From Bacteroidales bacterium (GTDB taxonomy: Bacteria > Bacteroidota > Bacteroidia > Bacteroidales > Paludibacteraceae), in contig JALFYY010000012.1 of the NCBI GenBank assembly GCA_022783865.1, positions 1 to 64,000 on the forward strand: 64,000 bases of DNA, given 5' to 3'. A program made the translations under genes and the position numbers. A model generated the notes under the pieces. The model was not told the DNA's origin. It worked only from the letters and a program-made list of their open reading frames with translations, and searched no databases. This document shows, one piece after another, positions 1 through 8,308 of the stretch; positions within the stretch are counted from its first letter, which is position 1; the number at the start of each line of letters is the position of its first letter.

Positions 1-116
1 ATGACTTTACAGAAGAGCAAATTAAACAGATACAGGATAAGATAAACAGAAGACCAAGAGCTAAATTGAAATTTAACACACCGCTCACGGTCTTTAATAA
101 CAAACTATTAACGTAG
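1..116 (+). mobile_element. IS30-family transposase, C-terminal fragment
   Basis: A reading frame open from the window edge (codons from base 3) encodes 37 residues and stops at 114-116. The residues around INRRPRAKLKFNTP match the end of IS30-family transposases, where the conserved RPRK-L-F-TP motif sits a few residues before the stop. The rest of the gene lies outside the window, so whether it is complete cannot be judged. The right terminal inverted repeat should lie just downstream, around 117-160, immediately before the promoter of the amidase gene. The family call rests on this short motif only. Confidence 0.75.
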
Positions 117-163
117 TTGCATTTTGATGTGGAATGTTTAAATCGTGCATGTTGGCACGTATT

Positions 164-194
164 TTGCGTATTTACCGAAAAAGTGTTATCTTTG
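164..194 (+). promoter_or_regulatory. Bacteroidota promoter of the amidase gene
   Basis: TTG at 164-166 (within TTTTG) and TATCTTTG at 187-194 are separated by 20 bases, matching the Bacteroidota primary-sigma promoter (-33 TTG, -7 TAnnTTTG). Transcription would begin near 200, which rules out amidase starts upstream of this point. Confidence 0.8.
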
Positions 195-224
195 CAGGGA
201 TTTAATTCTGTAATGTTTTCGACA

Positions 225-1310
225 ATGCGTAGATATGCTATAATAACATTCTTCTTGACCGTCTGTGTGATGACAATGTCAGCATTCACGGTCGTAATCG
301 ATGCCGGACACGGTGGCCGTGATCCCGGAGCTTTGGGCTTGCTCGTTCAGGAAAAAGACCTGAATCTTGAGGTGGCGAAGCGTACCGGCAAACTTATTAA
401 AGACAATTATCCCGATGTAAAGGTGCTTTTCACCCGTACCACCGATGTTTTTCTCACCTTGCAGGAACGTGCCGATTTTGTCAACAAGAACCATGCGAAT
501 CTCTTCATTTGTATTCATACCAATGCAGCGGACAACCGTGCGGTCAATGGAGCGGAAACATTCACTTTGGGACTGAATAAAATCGAATCCAATCTCGATG
601 TTGCCATGCGTGAGAATGCCGTAATGCTCCTCGAAGATGACTATCAGACTACCTACCAAGGCTTCGACCCGAAGTCCGTTGAGTCCTATATTATGTTCGA
701 ATTCATGCAGGATCAGTATATCGACCAAAGTCTGCAGTTCGCAACTTTGGTGCAGGAGCAATTCACCGGCAAACTCCGTCGTTTCGACCGTGGGGTGCGC
801 CAAGCGGGTTTTTGGGTTTTGCACAAGTCTGCCTGTCCTTCTGTGTTGATTGAAATGGGATTTATCACTCATAAAGACGAAGAGCGTTACCTCGCTTCCG
901 ACAAGGGAAAATCCGATATGGCGAATGCAATTTACAATGCTTTTGTCGCTTACAAAACCACACTTGACAAGAAAATGGCAAACACCGCACAACTGACTGT
1001 AAAGGAAACTTCCGATACCACTGCGGTGAAAACGCAGCAATCTGCCGGTTCACCAGTGTTTTGTGTACAGATATTCTCGGTTAAATCTCCTCTAAAAGCG
1101 GGTGATCCGTCTTTCAAAGGACTGACCGACTGCCATTGTGTCAAGGATGGCAATTTCTATAAATATACCTATGGCAGCTCCACCGACTATCTGTCCGTCG
1201 TGGCTTTGCGCAAAGAACTGTCCGCCAAATTTAAGGACTGTTTCATCGTCGCTTTCTGTGGCGACCGTCAGATTCCCGTGAAGAAAGCACTGGAAATGAT
1301 AAAACAATAA
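225..1310 (+). CDS. N-acetylmuramoyl-L-alanine amidase (Amidase_3), secreted
   Basis: Zinc amidase that cleaves the amide bond between N-acetylmuramic acid and L-alanine in peptidoglycan; acts in the periplasm during cell separation or turnover. The 361-residue protein has a signal peptide (residues 1-20), then an Amidase_3 domain with the expected zinc and catalytic residues: H29 in DAGHGG, E43 in QEKDLN, H98 in CIHTNA and E210 in VLIEMGF. Residues about 280-361 look like a divergent SPOR-type peptidoglycan-binding tail. ATG 225 is chosen because the promoter's -7 box ends at 194; ATG 213, in frame, is the alternative. It is followed after 22 bases by an MCE-domain gene, a pairing common in Bacteroidales, so the two are probably cotranscribed. 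Confidence 0.92.
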   Translation: MRRYAIITFFLTVCVMTMSAFTVVIDAGHGGRDPGALGLLVQEKDLNLEVAKRTGKLIKDNYPDVKVLFTRTTDVFLTLQERADFVNKNHANLFICIHTNAADNRAVNGAETFTLGLNKIESNLDVAMRENAVMLLEDDYQTTYQGFDPKSVESYIMFEFMQDQYIDQSLQFATLVQEQFTGKLRRFDRGVRQAGFWVLHKSACPSVLIEMGFITHKDEERYLASDKGKSDMANAIYNAFVAYKTTLDKKMANTAQLTVKETSDTTAVKTQQSAGSPVFCVQIFSVKSPLKAGDPSFKGLTDCHCVKDGNFYKYTYGSSTDYLSVVALRKELSAKFKDCFIVAFCGDRQIPVKKALEMIKQ

Positions 1311-1332
1311 TGTATAATATAACAATAACGAT

Positions 1333-2244
1333 ATGAAACTAAAGTATTCACGTGAAATGAAGGTCGGAATCTTGGCTGTTATTGCCGTATTCCTGATGTA
1401 TTTCGGATTTAATTTCCTCAAGGGGGTAAACATTTTCTCCGCAACCAATTCTTACTATGCCGCCTATACGCACCTCAATGGCTTGACCGAGCAGGCGCCT
1501 GTCTATATCAAAGGCTATAAAGTAGGGCAGGTGGACAAGATATATTACGATTTCACCGATGAAAACGCCTTTTCTGTGGCATTCTCCATCGATAAGGCGA
1601 TTGCACTTCCTTGCGGCACTCAAACAGCCTTGATTGCCGATGGATTGCTCGGCGGTTCTGCTTTGCAGCTCAATCTTCCCGACGAATCCAACGGTACTTT
1701 CTATGCCAAAGGCGATACTTTGCCTGCTGTCATCGTGCCGGGGTTGCTCGACAATCTGCAGGATGAGATGTTGGCGCAACTCTCGTCTGTCCTCACTAAG
1801 GTCGATTCGCTTATGGCGACGGTGAACCAACAGCTCGAAGGTGACCATATCAGCCGGACCTTGGCGCAGATTGATAATGCTACACGTGATTTGGCAGTTG
1901 TTTCCGGACAATTGAAAACAGCGATGAATACGCAGGTCCCTGCCATACTCGACGATGCTCAAGGCGCAGTAGCTGACATTCGCGGTTTCTCTGCGAACCT
2001 GGGCAAAGTGGATATCGACAATACCATTCACCGGGTTGATAGTATGGTTTCCAACCTCCAAACGCTCACTGCAAGTATCAATTCTGCCGATGGAACCATA
2101 GGTTTGCTCCTCAATGACAAAGAACTCTACCTTTCTTTGGCGAATACCGTTGCAAGTGCTGACAGCCTCCTCGTTGACCTCAAAGCCAACCCGAAGCGCT
2201 ATGTCCACTTCTCCCTCTTTGGTAACAAGGACAAAAAGAAATAA
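1333..2244 (+). CDS. mlaD: MlaD-family MCE lipid-transport protein
   Basis: 303-residue substrate-binding component of an Mla-type ABC system that moves phospholipids between inner and outer membranes. One N-terminal membrane segment (about residues 10-30) is followed by an MCE domain with LNGLTEQAPVYIKGYKVGQV, in which the L-G-L--APV--G-KVG pattern is typical. The C-terminal half (about 130-300) is predicted helical, as in longer MCE proteins that build a periplasmic bridge. The permease (MlaE) and ATPase (MlaF) genes are not in this window, so they must be encoded elsewhere. The start is the only ATG near the conserved N-terminus, 22 bases after the amidase stop. Confidence 0.88.
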   Translation: MKLKYSREMKVGILAVIAVFLMYFGFNFLKGVNIFSATNSYYAAYTHLNGLTEQAPVYIKGYKVGQVDKIYYDFTDENAFSVAFSIDKAIALPCGTQTALIADGLLGGSALQLNLPDESNGTFYAKGDTLPAVIVPGLLDNLQDEMLAQLSSVLTKVDSLMATVNQQLEGDHISRTLAQIDNATRDLAVVSGQLKTAMNTQVPAILDDAQGAVADIRGFSANLGKVDIDNTIHRVDSMVSNLQTLTASINSADGTIGLLLNDKELYLSLANTVASADSLLVDLKANPKRYVHFSLFGNKDKKK

Positions 2245-2292
2245 CTCCCTGTATCTTATCCGGTAGTTCGTTTCCGTCAATTCCCGCATTGT

Positions 2293-2405
2293 GTAGAGAC
2301 GATGTGTACATCGTCTCATCTGTGTCATTACGGATCTGTAGAGACGCGATTTATTGCGTCTAAAGGATTGATTTTGTATTGTAGTGGCGGGATGTATCCC
2401 GTCAC
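2293..2405. repeat. cluster of three short palindromes (family A)
   Basis: Three hairpins in a row. First, 2296-2317: 10-bp perfect arms GAGACGATGT/ACATCGTCTC around GT. Second, 2342-2361: AGACGC/GCGTCT around an 8-base loop. Third, 2384-2405: arms GTGGCGGGAT/ATCCCGTCAC with one G-T mismatch. The first two start with GTAGAGAYG, a motif that recurs in the window (11362, 11449, 26859, 57460). No coding potential. Similar REP-like palindromes are usually spread by RAYT transposases acting in trans; none is encoded here. Confidence 0.75.
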
Positions 2406-2466
2406 CTTGTCTTATAATGATAATGCCTGCTCATCCACATATCATTATCATACCGCACAGTTACCG

Positions 2467-2620
2467 TTATTTGGTGATTATTTGGTGATTACTTGGTGAT
2501 TATTTGGTGATTCAGCATACGATAAGCATACAATAAGCATCCCCGCAGATACAATTATTAGGTTATTATTAGGTTGTTATTAGGTTGTTATTAGGTTATT
2601 CTGCATACTATAAGCAGTCC
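2467..2620. repeat. 14-unit tandem array with constant 11-bp period
   Basis: The 154 bases divide exactly into 11-bp units in one phase. Units 1-4 (2467-2510) are TTATTTGGTGA with one change; units 5-8 (2511-2554) include TTCAGCATACG, ATAAGCATACA and ATAAGCATCCC; units 9-12 (2555-2598) are TTATTAGGTTA/G; units 13-14 (2599-2620) return to the TTCTGCATACT/ATAAGCAGTCC type. Thus different unit sequences share one 11-bp register. Most of it recurs inverted at 11119-11272. It lies 520 bases upstream of dnaA, so it could be mistaken for origin iterons, but it is not unique to this site. Confidence 0.85.
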
Positions 2621-2942
2621 GTATGCCGTCCTGTTTGAATAGGTATGCTTGTTGTCTCAATGTTCTATGCCGGTTGTGTGCACTTGCTTGTTTGATTTTG
2701 TTCTAAATAAGTAAATGCTGTGAAAATAATTTACCGGCTCTTCTTAACCGCTGATAATCAGTTTGCCATCCCGATAGTAATACTGAAAAAATGCGATAAT
2801 GCTATAACTTGGTTCACAAACAAAAACATCGTTTGATTTATCTTTTTCCCGCTTAGTGGCCTGTCTGATAGTTGTTTATATCTAACTGCTTGAAATTTAG
2901 CCCTCTGTTAAAACCTTAAAAAAACTCATACTTGCTCACTAC
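2621..2942. other. AT-rich spacer upstream of dnaA, no gene seen
   Basis: No credible open frame, tRNA or terminator is visible. I looked for DnaA boxes (TTATNCACA on either strand) through 2245-3142 and found none that match fully; the closest, TCATCCACA near 2434, also occurs in the duplicate copy at 11290 and so is not specific. An origin here cannot be supported from the sequence. Confidence 0.5.
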
Positions 2943-2973
2943 TTGCCCGTCTCAAAAAAAAGTCGGAACTTTG
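2943..2973 (+). promoter_or_regulatory. dnaA promoter and structured leader
   Basis: TTG at 2943-2945 and GAACTTTG at 2966-2973 are 20 bases apart; the -7 box differs from TAnnTTTG by one base. The predicted leader runs about 165 nt to the dnaA ATG. It contains a 6-bp hairpin GAGTTG/CAACTC at 3010-3029 and a direct repeat GATACTYAGC at 3015-3024 and 3034-3043, which overlap and could be a control element. Confidence 0.65.
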
Positions 2974-3142
2974 CATTGCGAACGAATGACTCACCGCTCT
3001 GATTGCAATGAGTTGATACTTAGCAACTCAAAGAGATACTCAGCGAAGGTGAGGCATTTTTTGACGCCTTATCCGGCATCTGTATAATAGGTCGCTGAAC
3101 ATAGTAGAAGAACACAACAACCAAAGAACACAAATACTATAA

Positions 3143-4534
3143 ATGGAGAATTGCAATACATATTGGGAACAATGCCTTCAGATTTTGAAAGACAACCTTT
3201 CGGGGTCGGCTTTCAAAACTTGGTTTGCACCCATTGTGCCGTTGCAATATGAGAATGGTACTTTGGTACTGCAAGTAAAAAGCCAGTATGTGGTCGAATA
3301 TATAGAGGAGAACTTTATTGACTTGCTTGGTAAAACCATCCGGCGTGTCTTTGGTGATAAGACGCGGTTGGAGTATCGTGTACTCATTGATAGTGCATCG
3401 GGGGCAGGTTCCACTATTCCGAGCCAAGGCGTAGAAGAAGCAGAAGCAAAGCGTCCGGTCGTTTCTGCCATGCGTACGCCTTATGATGCGCAGCCTCAAT
3501 TGCCGGATCTCGACCCGCAACTCAATCCTTCCTATACATTCCGTTCGTTTATTGCCGGCGAAGCAAACAAGTTGGCGCGCACTGCCGGTATGGCAATTGC
3601 CAAAGACCCTGGTAAGACTATCTTCAACCCCTTGTTTATCTTTGGCGGTAGCGGCGTCGGAAAAACCCACTTGGCAAACGCTATCGGCAATCAGGTGAAG
3701 AAGGACTATCCCGATAAACGGGTGCTGTATGTATCGGCTAATACTTTCCAGGTGCAGTATATGGATGCCGTAGTAAGTAATAAGGTCAACGACTTTATCA
3801 ACTTCTATCAGACTATCGATTTGCTCATTGTGGACGATATTCAGTATTGGGCGGAGAAGAAAGGAACGCAAAATACCTTCTTCTTTATCTTCAACCACTT
3901 GCACCAGACGGGCAAACAGCTCATTCTTACTTCCGACCGTCCTCCTGTCGAACTCAAAGGCTTGGAAGACCGTCTTATTACCCGCTTCAAATGGGGATTG
4001 TCTGCCGAAATCACAAAGCCCGATTTCCAATTGCGCCGTGATATTTTAAAAGACCATATCTATCAAGACGGATTGGAAATCTCCGATGAAATCGTGGATT
4101 ACATTGCTGAAAACGTACACGACAATGTACGTGATTTGGAAGGTGTTTTGGCTTCTTTGTTGGCATACTCCACACTTACCGATGCGCAAATCGATATGAC
4201 CCTGACGGAACAAGTGGTCAACCGTCTGGTGGCTGTCACCAATAATGATACCACTTTGGAGAATATCACCGCTATGGTTTGTCAGCATTTCAATGTACCA
4301 GAAAAAGTATTGTTCGCCAAAACGCGCAAGCGTGAAGTGGCGCAAGCACGGCAAGTGGCAATGTACCTGGCAAAGAAGTTCACCGACAAACCCTTGGCTG
4401 AAATCGGACTGCACATGGGCAATCGCAATCATGCCACAGTGCTTTATGCAATCAAGTCCGTCAACGATATGATGTCATACGATACTTTCTTCCGCCGTTC
4501 CGTACAGCAACTCGAAAATGCGTTGATGAGTTAG
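3143..4534 (+). CDS. dnaA: chromosomal replication initiator DnaA
   Basis: 463-residue AAA+ ATPase that binds DnaA boxes and melts the replication origin. Domain I (about 1-80, with WFAPIVPL) mediates self-association and helicase loading; a short linker follows; domain III (about 125-340) has Walker A GGSGVGKT at 168-175 and Walker B LLIVDDIQ at 227-234; domain IV has the DNA-binding signature near REVAQARQVAMYLAKK and MGNRNHATV. Length is normal for the family. The start at 3143 lies in a short interval after the leader and preserves the conserved N-terminus. A strong terminator follows the stop, so it is probably a single-gene transcript. Its neighbour is dnaX, so two replication genes lie side by side. 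Confidence 0.98.
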   Translation: MENCNTYWEQCLQILKDNLSGSAFKTWFAPIVPLQYENGTLVLQVKSQYVVEYIEENFIDLLGKTIRRVFGDKTRLEYRVLIDSASGAGSTIPSQGVEEAEAKRPVVSAMRTPYDAQPQLPDLDPQLNPSYTFRSFIAGEANKLARTAGMAIAKDPGKTIFNPLFIFGGSGVGKTHLANAIGNQVKKDYPDKRVLYVSANTFQVQYMDAVVSNKVNDFINFYQTIDLLIVDDIQYWAEKKGTQNTFFFIFNHLHQTGKQLILTSDRPPVELKGLEDRLITRFKWGLSAEITKPDFQLRRDILKDHIYQDGLEISDEIVDYIAENVHDNVRDLEGVLASLLAYSTLTDAQIDMTLTEQVVNRLVAVTNNDTTLENITAMVCQHFNVPEKVLFAKTRKREVAQARQVAMYLAKKFTDKPLAEIGLHMGNRNHATVLYAIKSVNDMMSYDTFFRRSVQQLENALMS

Positions 4535-4574
4535 TTAGTTTGTTTGTTTGTTAAGAAGTGTCTGACCGCTTATT

Positions 4575-4608
4575 GCCTTTCAGAGTTCTTGCTCTGAAAG
4601 GCTTTTTT
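4575..4608 (+). terminator. Rho-independent terminator of dnaA
   Basis: An 11-bp perfect stem (4575-4585 with 4592-4602, arms GCCTTTCAGAG/CTCTGAAAGGC) around a 6-base loop is followed by TTTTTT at 4603-4608. It lies 41 bases after the dnaA stop and before the dnaX promoter. Confidence 0.92.
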
Positions 4609-4649
4609 CTTTTTATTGGGGCAATAATGCAATCTAACGGGCAAACTAT

Positions 4650-4680
4650 TTGCCCGTTTGCAATGTTTTTGTTATCTTTG
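4650..4680 (+). promoter_or_regulatory. dnaX promoter
   Basis: TTG at 4650-4652 and TATCTTTG at 4673-4680 with a 20-base gap match the Bacteroidota consensus fully. It places the transcript start near 4686, so the real dnaX start is ATG 4699 and the upstream in-frame ATG at 4558 cannot be used. Confidence 0.85.
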
Positions 4681-4698
4681 TACGCTATTTTATATATT

Positions 4699-6462
4699 AT
4701 GGAAAACTATATTGTATTGGCTCGTAAGTACCGTCCTTTGTCGTTTGAGACGGTAATAGGGCAGCAAACGATTACCCAGTCATTGCAGAATGCCATTCGG
4801 ACTAACCATTTGGCACATGCTTATTTGTTTTGTGGACCGCGCGGAGTGGGCAAAACCACTTGTGCCCGTATCTTTGCGAAAACCATCAACTGTCTGCAAC
4901 CTACCGAAAACCACGATGCTTGCAATCAGTGTGAATCCTGTGTGGCGTTCAACGAGCAACGCTCTTTCAATATCCACGAATTGGATGCCGCTTCCAATAA
5001 CTCGGTGGAAGATATCCGTCAGTTGATTGCTGAAGTGCGTATCCCACCGCAAATAGGCAAGTATTCCGTATATATCATCGACGAGGTGCATATGCTCTCC
5101 AAAGATGCCTTCAATGCTTTGCTCAAGACGCTTGAAGAGCCTCCCTCGTATGCAATCTTCATCTTAGCGACAACTGAAAAGCATAAGGTATTGCCCACTA
5201 TTCTTTCCCGCTGTCAGACCTACGATTTCTCCCGTATCACTGTCAACGATACAATACGTTATTTGCGCTATGTAGCAGATAAAGAGGGCATCAATGCTTC
5301 TGATGAAGTGTTGAACGTAATTGCCCAAAAAGCGGATGGCGGTATGCGTGATGCCTTATCTGTTTTCGATCAGATTATCAGCTATTGCGGTACTGATATC
5401 GATTATCAGCAAGTGCTCGAAATACTCAATGTCCTTGATACGGACTACTATTTCCGTATGATAGACTACGCTTTGACCAACAATTATGCCGAAGCGTTGT
5501 TGCTCTTTAACGATGTATTGAACAAGGGCTTCGATGCGCAGAACTTCACGGTCGGATTGGGACTCCATTTGCGTAATGTGTTGGTAAGCAAAGATGCGCA
5601 AACTGTTTCGCTCATGGAAACGAGCGATGCTGTTCGCCGGCACTATGCCGAACAAGCCCAACGCTGTTCTTTGCCTTTCATCTTCAAAGGCTTGGAGCTG
5701 ACCAATGAGTGCGATATACAATACCGTCAAGCCAAGAATAAACGCCTGACTGTTGAGTTGATGCTCATCAAACTGTGCCAACTCACTATGGTTGCCGCTC
5801 CTGTAGTTGCTCCTGCATCAGTTGCCCCTTCACCAACCGCAGTGCAAAAAACTGCTGCAGTATCGACTGCACCACAAAAGCCTGTTGCTGCACAAAAACC
5901 GGCTTCTGTTGTGTCCAATACCAATACGGCTCCTGCACCGCAGCAAAACCGTCCGCGTACTGTTGCACCACCTGTCGGAGCACCGGCATCTATTTCGATA
6001 CGGCAACATGTAAATCCTTCTCCTGCCACTCCGAAAGAGACAACTACAACGCAGCATACAGCCGCAGGAACAGAGCCTTCGGAAACTCCTGATGAGCCTG
6101 AACATCTTGCCGTTACCCAGCAACAATTGGATCAGGTATGGCTTACGTTGCCCGGTATCTTCGAAAAAGAAGACCGTTTGAAAGCAACTCTGTACAATAC
6201 CAATCCGCTTTTGCAGGACGGGGTACAAATTGTGCTTGCTCTTGCCAACCGTTTGCAAGAGCAAGAAGTTATCCGGGTGAAAGAACAGATAGTGAAGCAT
6301 TTGCGCAAACAGTTGCACAATACTGATGTACAATTGATTACCCGTGTTGATGAGAGCCTTGCCAAACATAGTTTCACCGATAAAGAAGCGTATGATAACC
6401 TGCTCAAAAGTAACCCTGAATTAGCTACACTTGCCGCAAACTTAAAACTAACCATAGAATAA
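4699..6462 (+). CDS. dnaX: DNA polymerase III subunits gamma/tau
   Basis: 587-residue clamp-loader ATPase of the DNA polymerase III holoenzyme. Residues 1-220 form the AAA+ core: Walker A GPRGVGKT at 46-53, a four-cysteine zinc knuckle (C...C-NQCESC) and the DEVHMLS Walker B segment. Domains II-III run to about 360. A Pro/Ala/Thr/Gln-rich linker (about 365-460) separates the core from a C-terminal domain (about 470-587) that would bind the polymerase. No A-AAA-AAG slippage site is obvious, so a frameshifted gamma form is not supported. The stop is one base before the next gene, suggesting an operon with the following two genes. Confidence 0.95.
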   Translation: MENYIVLARKYRPLSFETVIGQQTITQSLQNAIRTNHLAHAYLFCGPRGVGKTTCARIFAKTINCLQPTENHDACNQCESCVAFNEQRSFNIHELDAASNNSVEDIRQLIAEVRIPPQIGKYSVYIIDEVHMLSKDAFNALLKTLEEPPSYAIFILATTEKHKVLPTILSRCQTYDFSRITVNDTIRYLRYVADKEGINASDEVLNVIAQKADGGMRDALSVFDQIISYCGTDIDYQQVLEILNVLDTDYYFRMIDYALTNNYAEALLLFNDVLNKGFDAQNFTVGLGLHLRNVLVSKDAQTVSLMETSDAVRRHYAEQAQRCSLPFIFKGLELTNECDIQYRQAKNKRLTVELMLIKLCQLTMVAAPVVAPASVAPSPTAVQKTAAVSTAPQKPVAAQKPASVVSNTNTAPAPQQNRPRTVAPPVGAPASISIRQHVNPSPATPKETTTTQHTAAGTEPSETPDEPEHLAVTQQQLDQVWLTLPGIFEKEDRLKATLYNTNPLLQDGVQIVLALANRLQEQEVIRVKEQIVKHLRKQLHNTDVQLITRVDESLAKHSFTDKEAYDNLLKSNPELATLAANLKLTIE

Positions 6463-6463
6463 T

Positions 6464-8308
6464 ATGAAACGACTGCTTTTTTTACCATTGCTATGTTGGT
6501 GCTTGTTAATAATGGCGGCATCCCAACCTTTTACATTCGGTTTGCTTACTGATATACATATATCCAAATCCAATCCAACGCCTTTAGAGGATTTGAACAA
6601 CTCAGTCAATGAGTTGAATCAAAATCCGGACATTGCTTTCGTAATCGTATCCGGCGATGTAACCGAATCGGGCGATAGTTTGTCGATGGTAGCTGTTAAA
6701 GCCGTGCTTGATCGTTTGCAAGTGCCTTATTATATTACTTCCGGCAACCACGAAACCAAATGGTCGGAGTCAGGTTGCAAAGACTTTGCTGATGTGTTCG
6801 GTTCCGACCGTTTCTGCTTCCTGTATAACGATTGTTGCTTTATCGGTTTCAATTCCGGTCCGGTTATCAAAATGGCGGATGGGCATGTCGCTCCGCAAGA
6901 CATTACCTGGGTGCGTGAACAATTGGACAAGTTGCCTGAGGGGACTCCTGTATTCCCTGTTACGCACTATCCTTTGCAAACGGGTGATGTGGATAACTGG
7001 TATGATGTGACCAATATGTTGCGCCGATACAATGTGCAAGCCGTTTTGGGCGGGCACTACCATCGTAATCTGCTCTTCAACTGTGACGGTATTCCTGACG
7101 TACTGCACCGCTCTAATCTGCGGGCTAACCAGCCTGTAGGCGGTTATTCTGTTCTTTCTGTTGCTGCCGATTCTATCCGTTTTTCCGAGAAAGTAATCGG
7201 TGAACCGGCTCGCCAATGGTTGGCTCTTCCTTTCGGGCAACATGATTATGGTGAACCCGATTCGGCGTTATTGCCTGATTTCTCTGTGAATGAACAATAT
7301 CATATGGTGCATCGGAAATGGCAAACCGCTTTGGAAGTGGGTATTTATGCTGCTCCTGCTGTGGATGGCAATACCGTATATCTCGGTGATGACGAAGGTA
7401 AATTCTATGCTTTGTCGTTGGCGGACGGCTCTGTTCAGTGGACTTATCAGACAGGCAGCCGTATTGTTTCTACAGCTTGCGTTGCTGATGGCAAAGTGGT
7501 ATTCGGTTCTACCGACGGCAATATCTGTTGTCTGAACCAAGCCGACGGCAAGTTGCTTTGGAAAGTAACTACGGGCAAGGCTGTTATGGGATGTCCGGTA
7601 GTGGATAAGGGCATTGTTTATATCGGTGGTTCAGACGGTTGCTTCCGTGCGCTTTATTTGAAGAACGGCAAACAGAAATGGGTGTTCGACCAAGTGGAAG
7701 GCTACATCGAATCCCGCCCGTGTCTGTATGAAGGCAATATCTATTTCGGTGCATGGGGAACTTATCTGTATGCTTTGCGCCAGTCGGACGGCAGTTTGCT
7801 CTGGAAGTGGAACAACGGGTCGAAGAACGACAAGTTTTCTCCTGCTGCAGTCTGGCCCGTAGCATCCGACGGAAAAATTTTCATTACGGCTCCGGACCGC
7901 TATTTTACTGCCTTGGATGCCCAAACGGGCGAAGTAGTATGGCGTACCAAAGAACATGTAGTACGTGAAACGGTGGGTATCAGTACGGACGGAAAGATGA
8001 TATTCTCCCGTTGCATGAACGATTATGTAGTGGCGATGGATGCTACTGCCGATACACCCGTCACCTTGTGGAACCATAATGCGCAGTATGGTTATGACCA
8101 TAATCCGTCGATGCTGATGGAGAAAGACGGTGTTATCGTATTTGGTACGAAGAACGGTTTGCTGCATGGTATAGATGCAGCAACGGGCAAAGTAGTATGG
8201 CGTCATAAGATAGGAAACTCGGTTTTGAATACGGTATATCAATTGAGTGGCGATGCTTGTGTCGTCAGTTCTTCCGATGGAACCGTTACATATATAGAAG
8301 TACGCTAA
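6464..8308 (+). CDS. secreted metallophosphoesterase fused to a PQQ-type beta-propeller
   Basis: 614-residue exported protein. After a signal peptide (about 1-19) comes a calcineurin-like phosphoesterase domain (about 23-240) with the metal motifs LLTDIHIS, SGDVTESGD, SGNHET, VTHYPL and GGHYHRN. Residues about 290-610 are a chain of PQQ/YVTN-like blades, each with the pattern VYxG..DG.xxAL...G...W (DGKVVFGSTDG, GIVYIGGSDG, KIFITAPDR, GVIVFGTKNG). The propeller lacks a visible cofactor site and probably works as a binding scaffold. Substrate is unknown. It begins one base after dnaX and its stop overlaps the next ATG (TAATG), so cotranscription is likely. Confidence 0.85.
   Translation: MKRLLFLPLLCWCLLIMAASQPFTFGLLTDIHISKSNPTPLEDLNNSVNELNQNPDIAFVIVSGDVTESGDSLSMVAVKAVLDRLQVPYYITSGNHETKWSESGCKDFADVFGSDRFCFLYNDCCFIGFNSGPVIKMADGHVAPQDITWVREQLDKLPEGTPVFPVTHYPLQTGDVDNWYDVTNMLRRYNVQAVLGGHYHRNLLFNCDGIPDVLHRSNLRANQPVGGYSVLSVAADSIRFSEKVIGEPARQWLALPFGQHDYGEPDSALLPDFSVNEQYHMVHRKWQTALEVGIYAAPAVDGNTVYLGDDEGKFYALSLADGSVQWTYQTGSRIVSTACVADGKVVFGSTDGNICCLNQADGKLLWKVTTGKAVMGCPVVDKGIVYIGGSDGCFRALYLKNGKQKWVFDQVEGYIESRPCLYEGNIYFGAWGTYLYALRQSDGSLLWKWNNGSKNDKFSPAAVWPVASDGKIFITAPDRYFTALDAQTGEVVWRTKEHVVRETVGISTDGKMIFSRCMNDYVVAMDATADTPVTLWNHNAQYGYDHNPSMLMEKDGVIVFGTKNGLLHGIDAATGKVVWRHKIGNSVLNTVYQLSGDACVVSSSDGTVTYIEVR

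Noticed and set aside
117..224. Longer amidase starting at 117
   Set aside because: The region contains the end of the IS30 element and the promoter; it precedes the signal peptide and would not be transcribed.
2245..3142. Possible replication origin next to dnaA with iteron-like repeats
   Set aside because: No full DnaA box on either strand, and the iteron-like arrays occur at many other places including far from dnaA.
4558..4698. Longer N-terminus of DnaX starting at 4558
   Set aside because: This segment covers the dnaA terminator and the dnaX promoter and would lie upstream of the transcript start; the conserved protein starts at MENYIVLARKYRP.
5775..6092. Overlapping frames in the dnaX linker
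   Set aside because: They arise from the repetitive Pro/Ala/Thr codons of the linker and have no independent signals.
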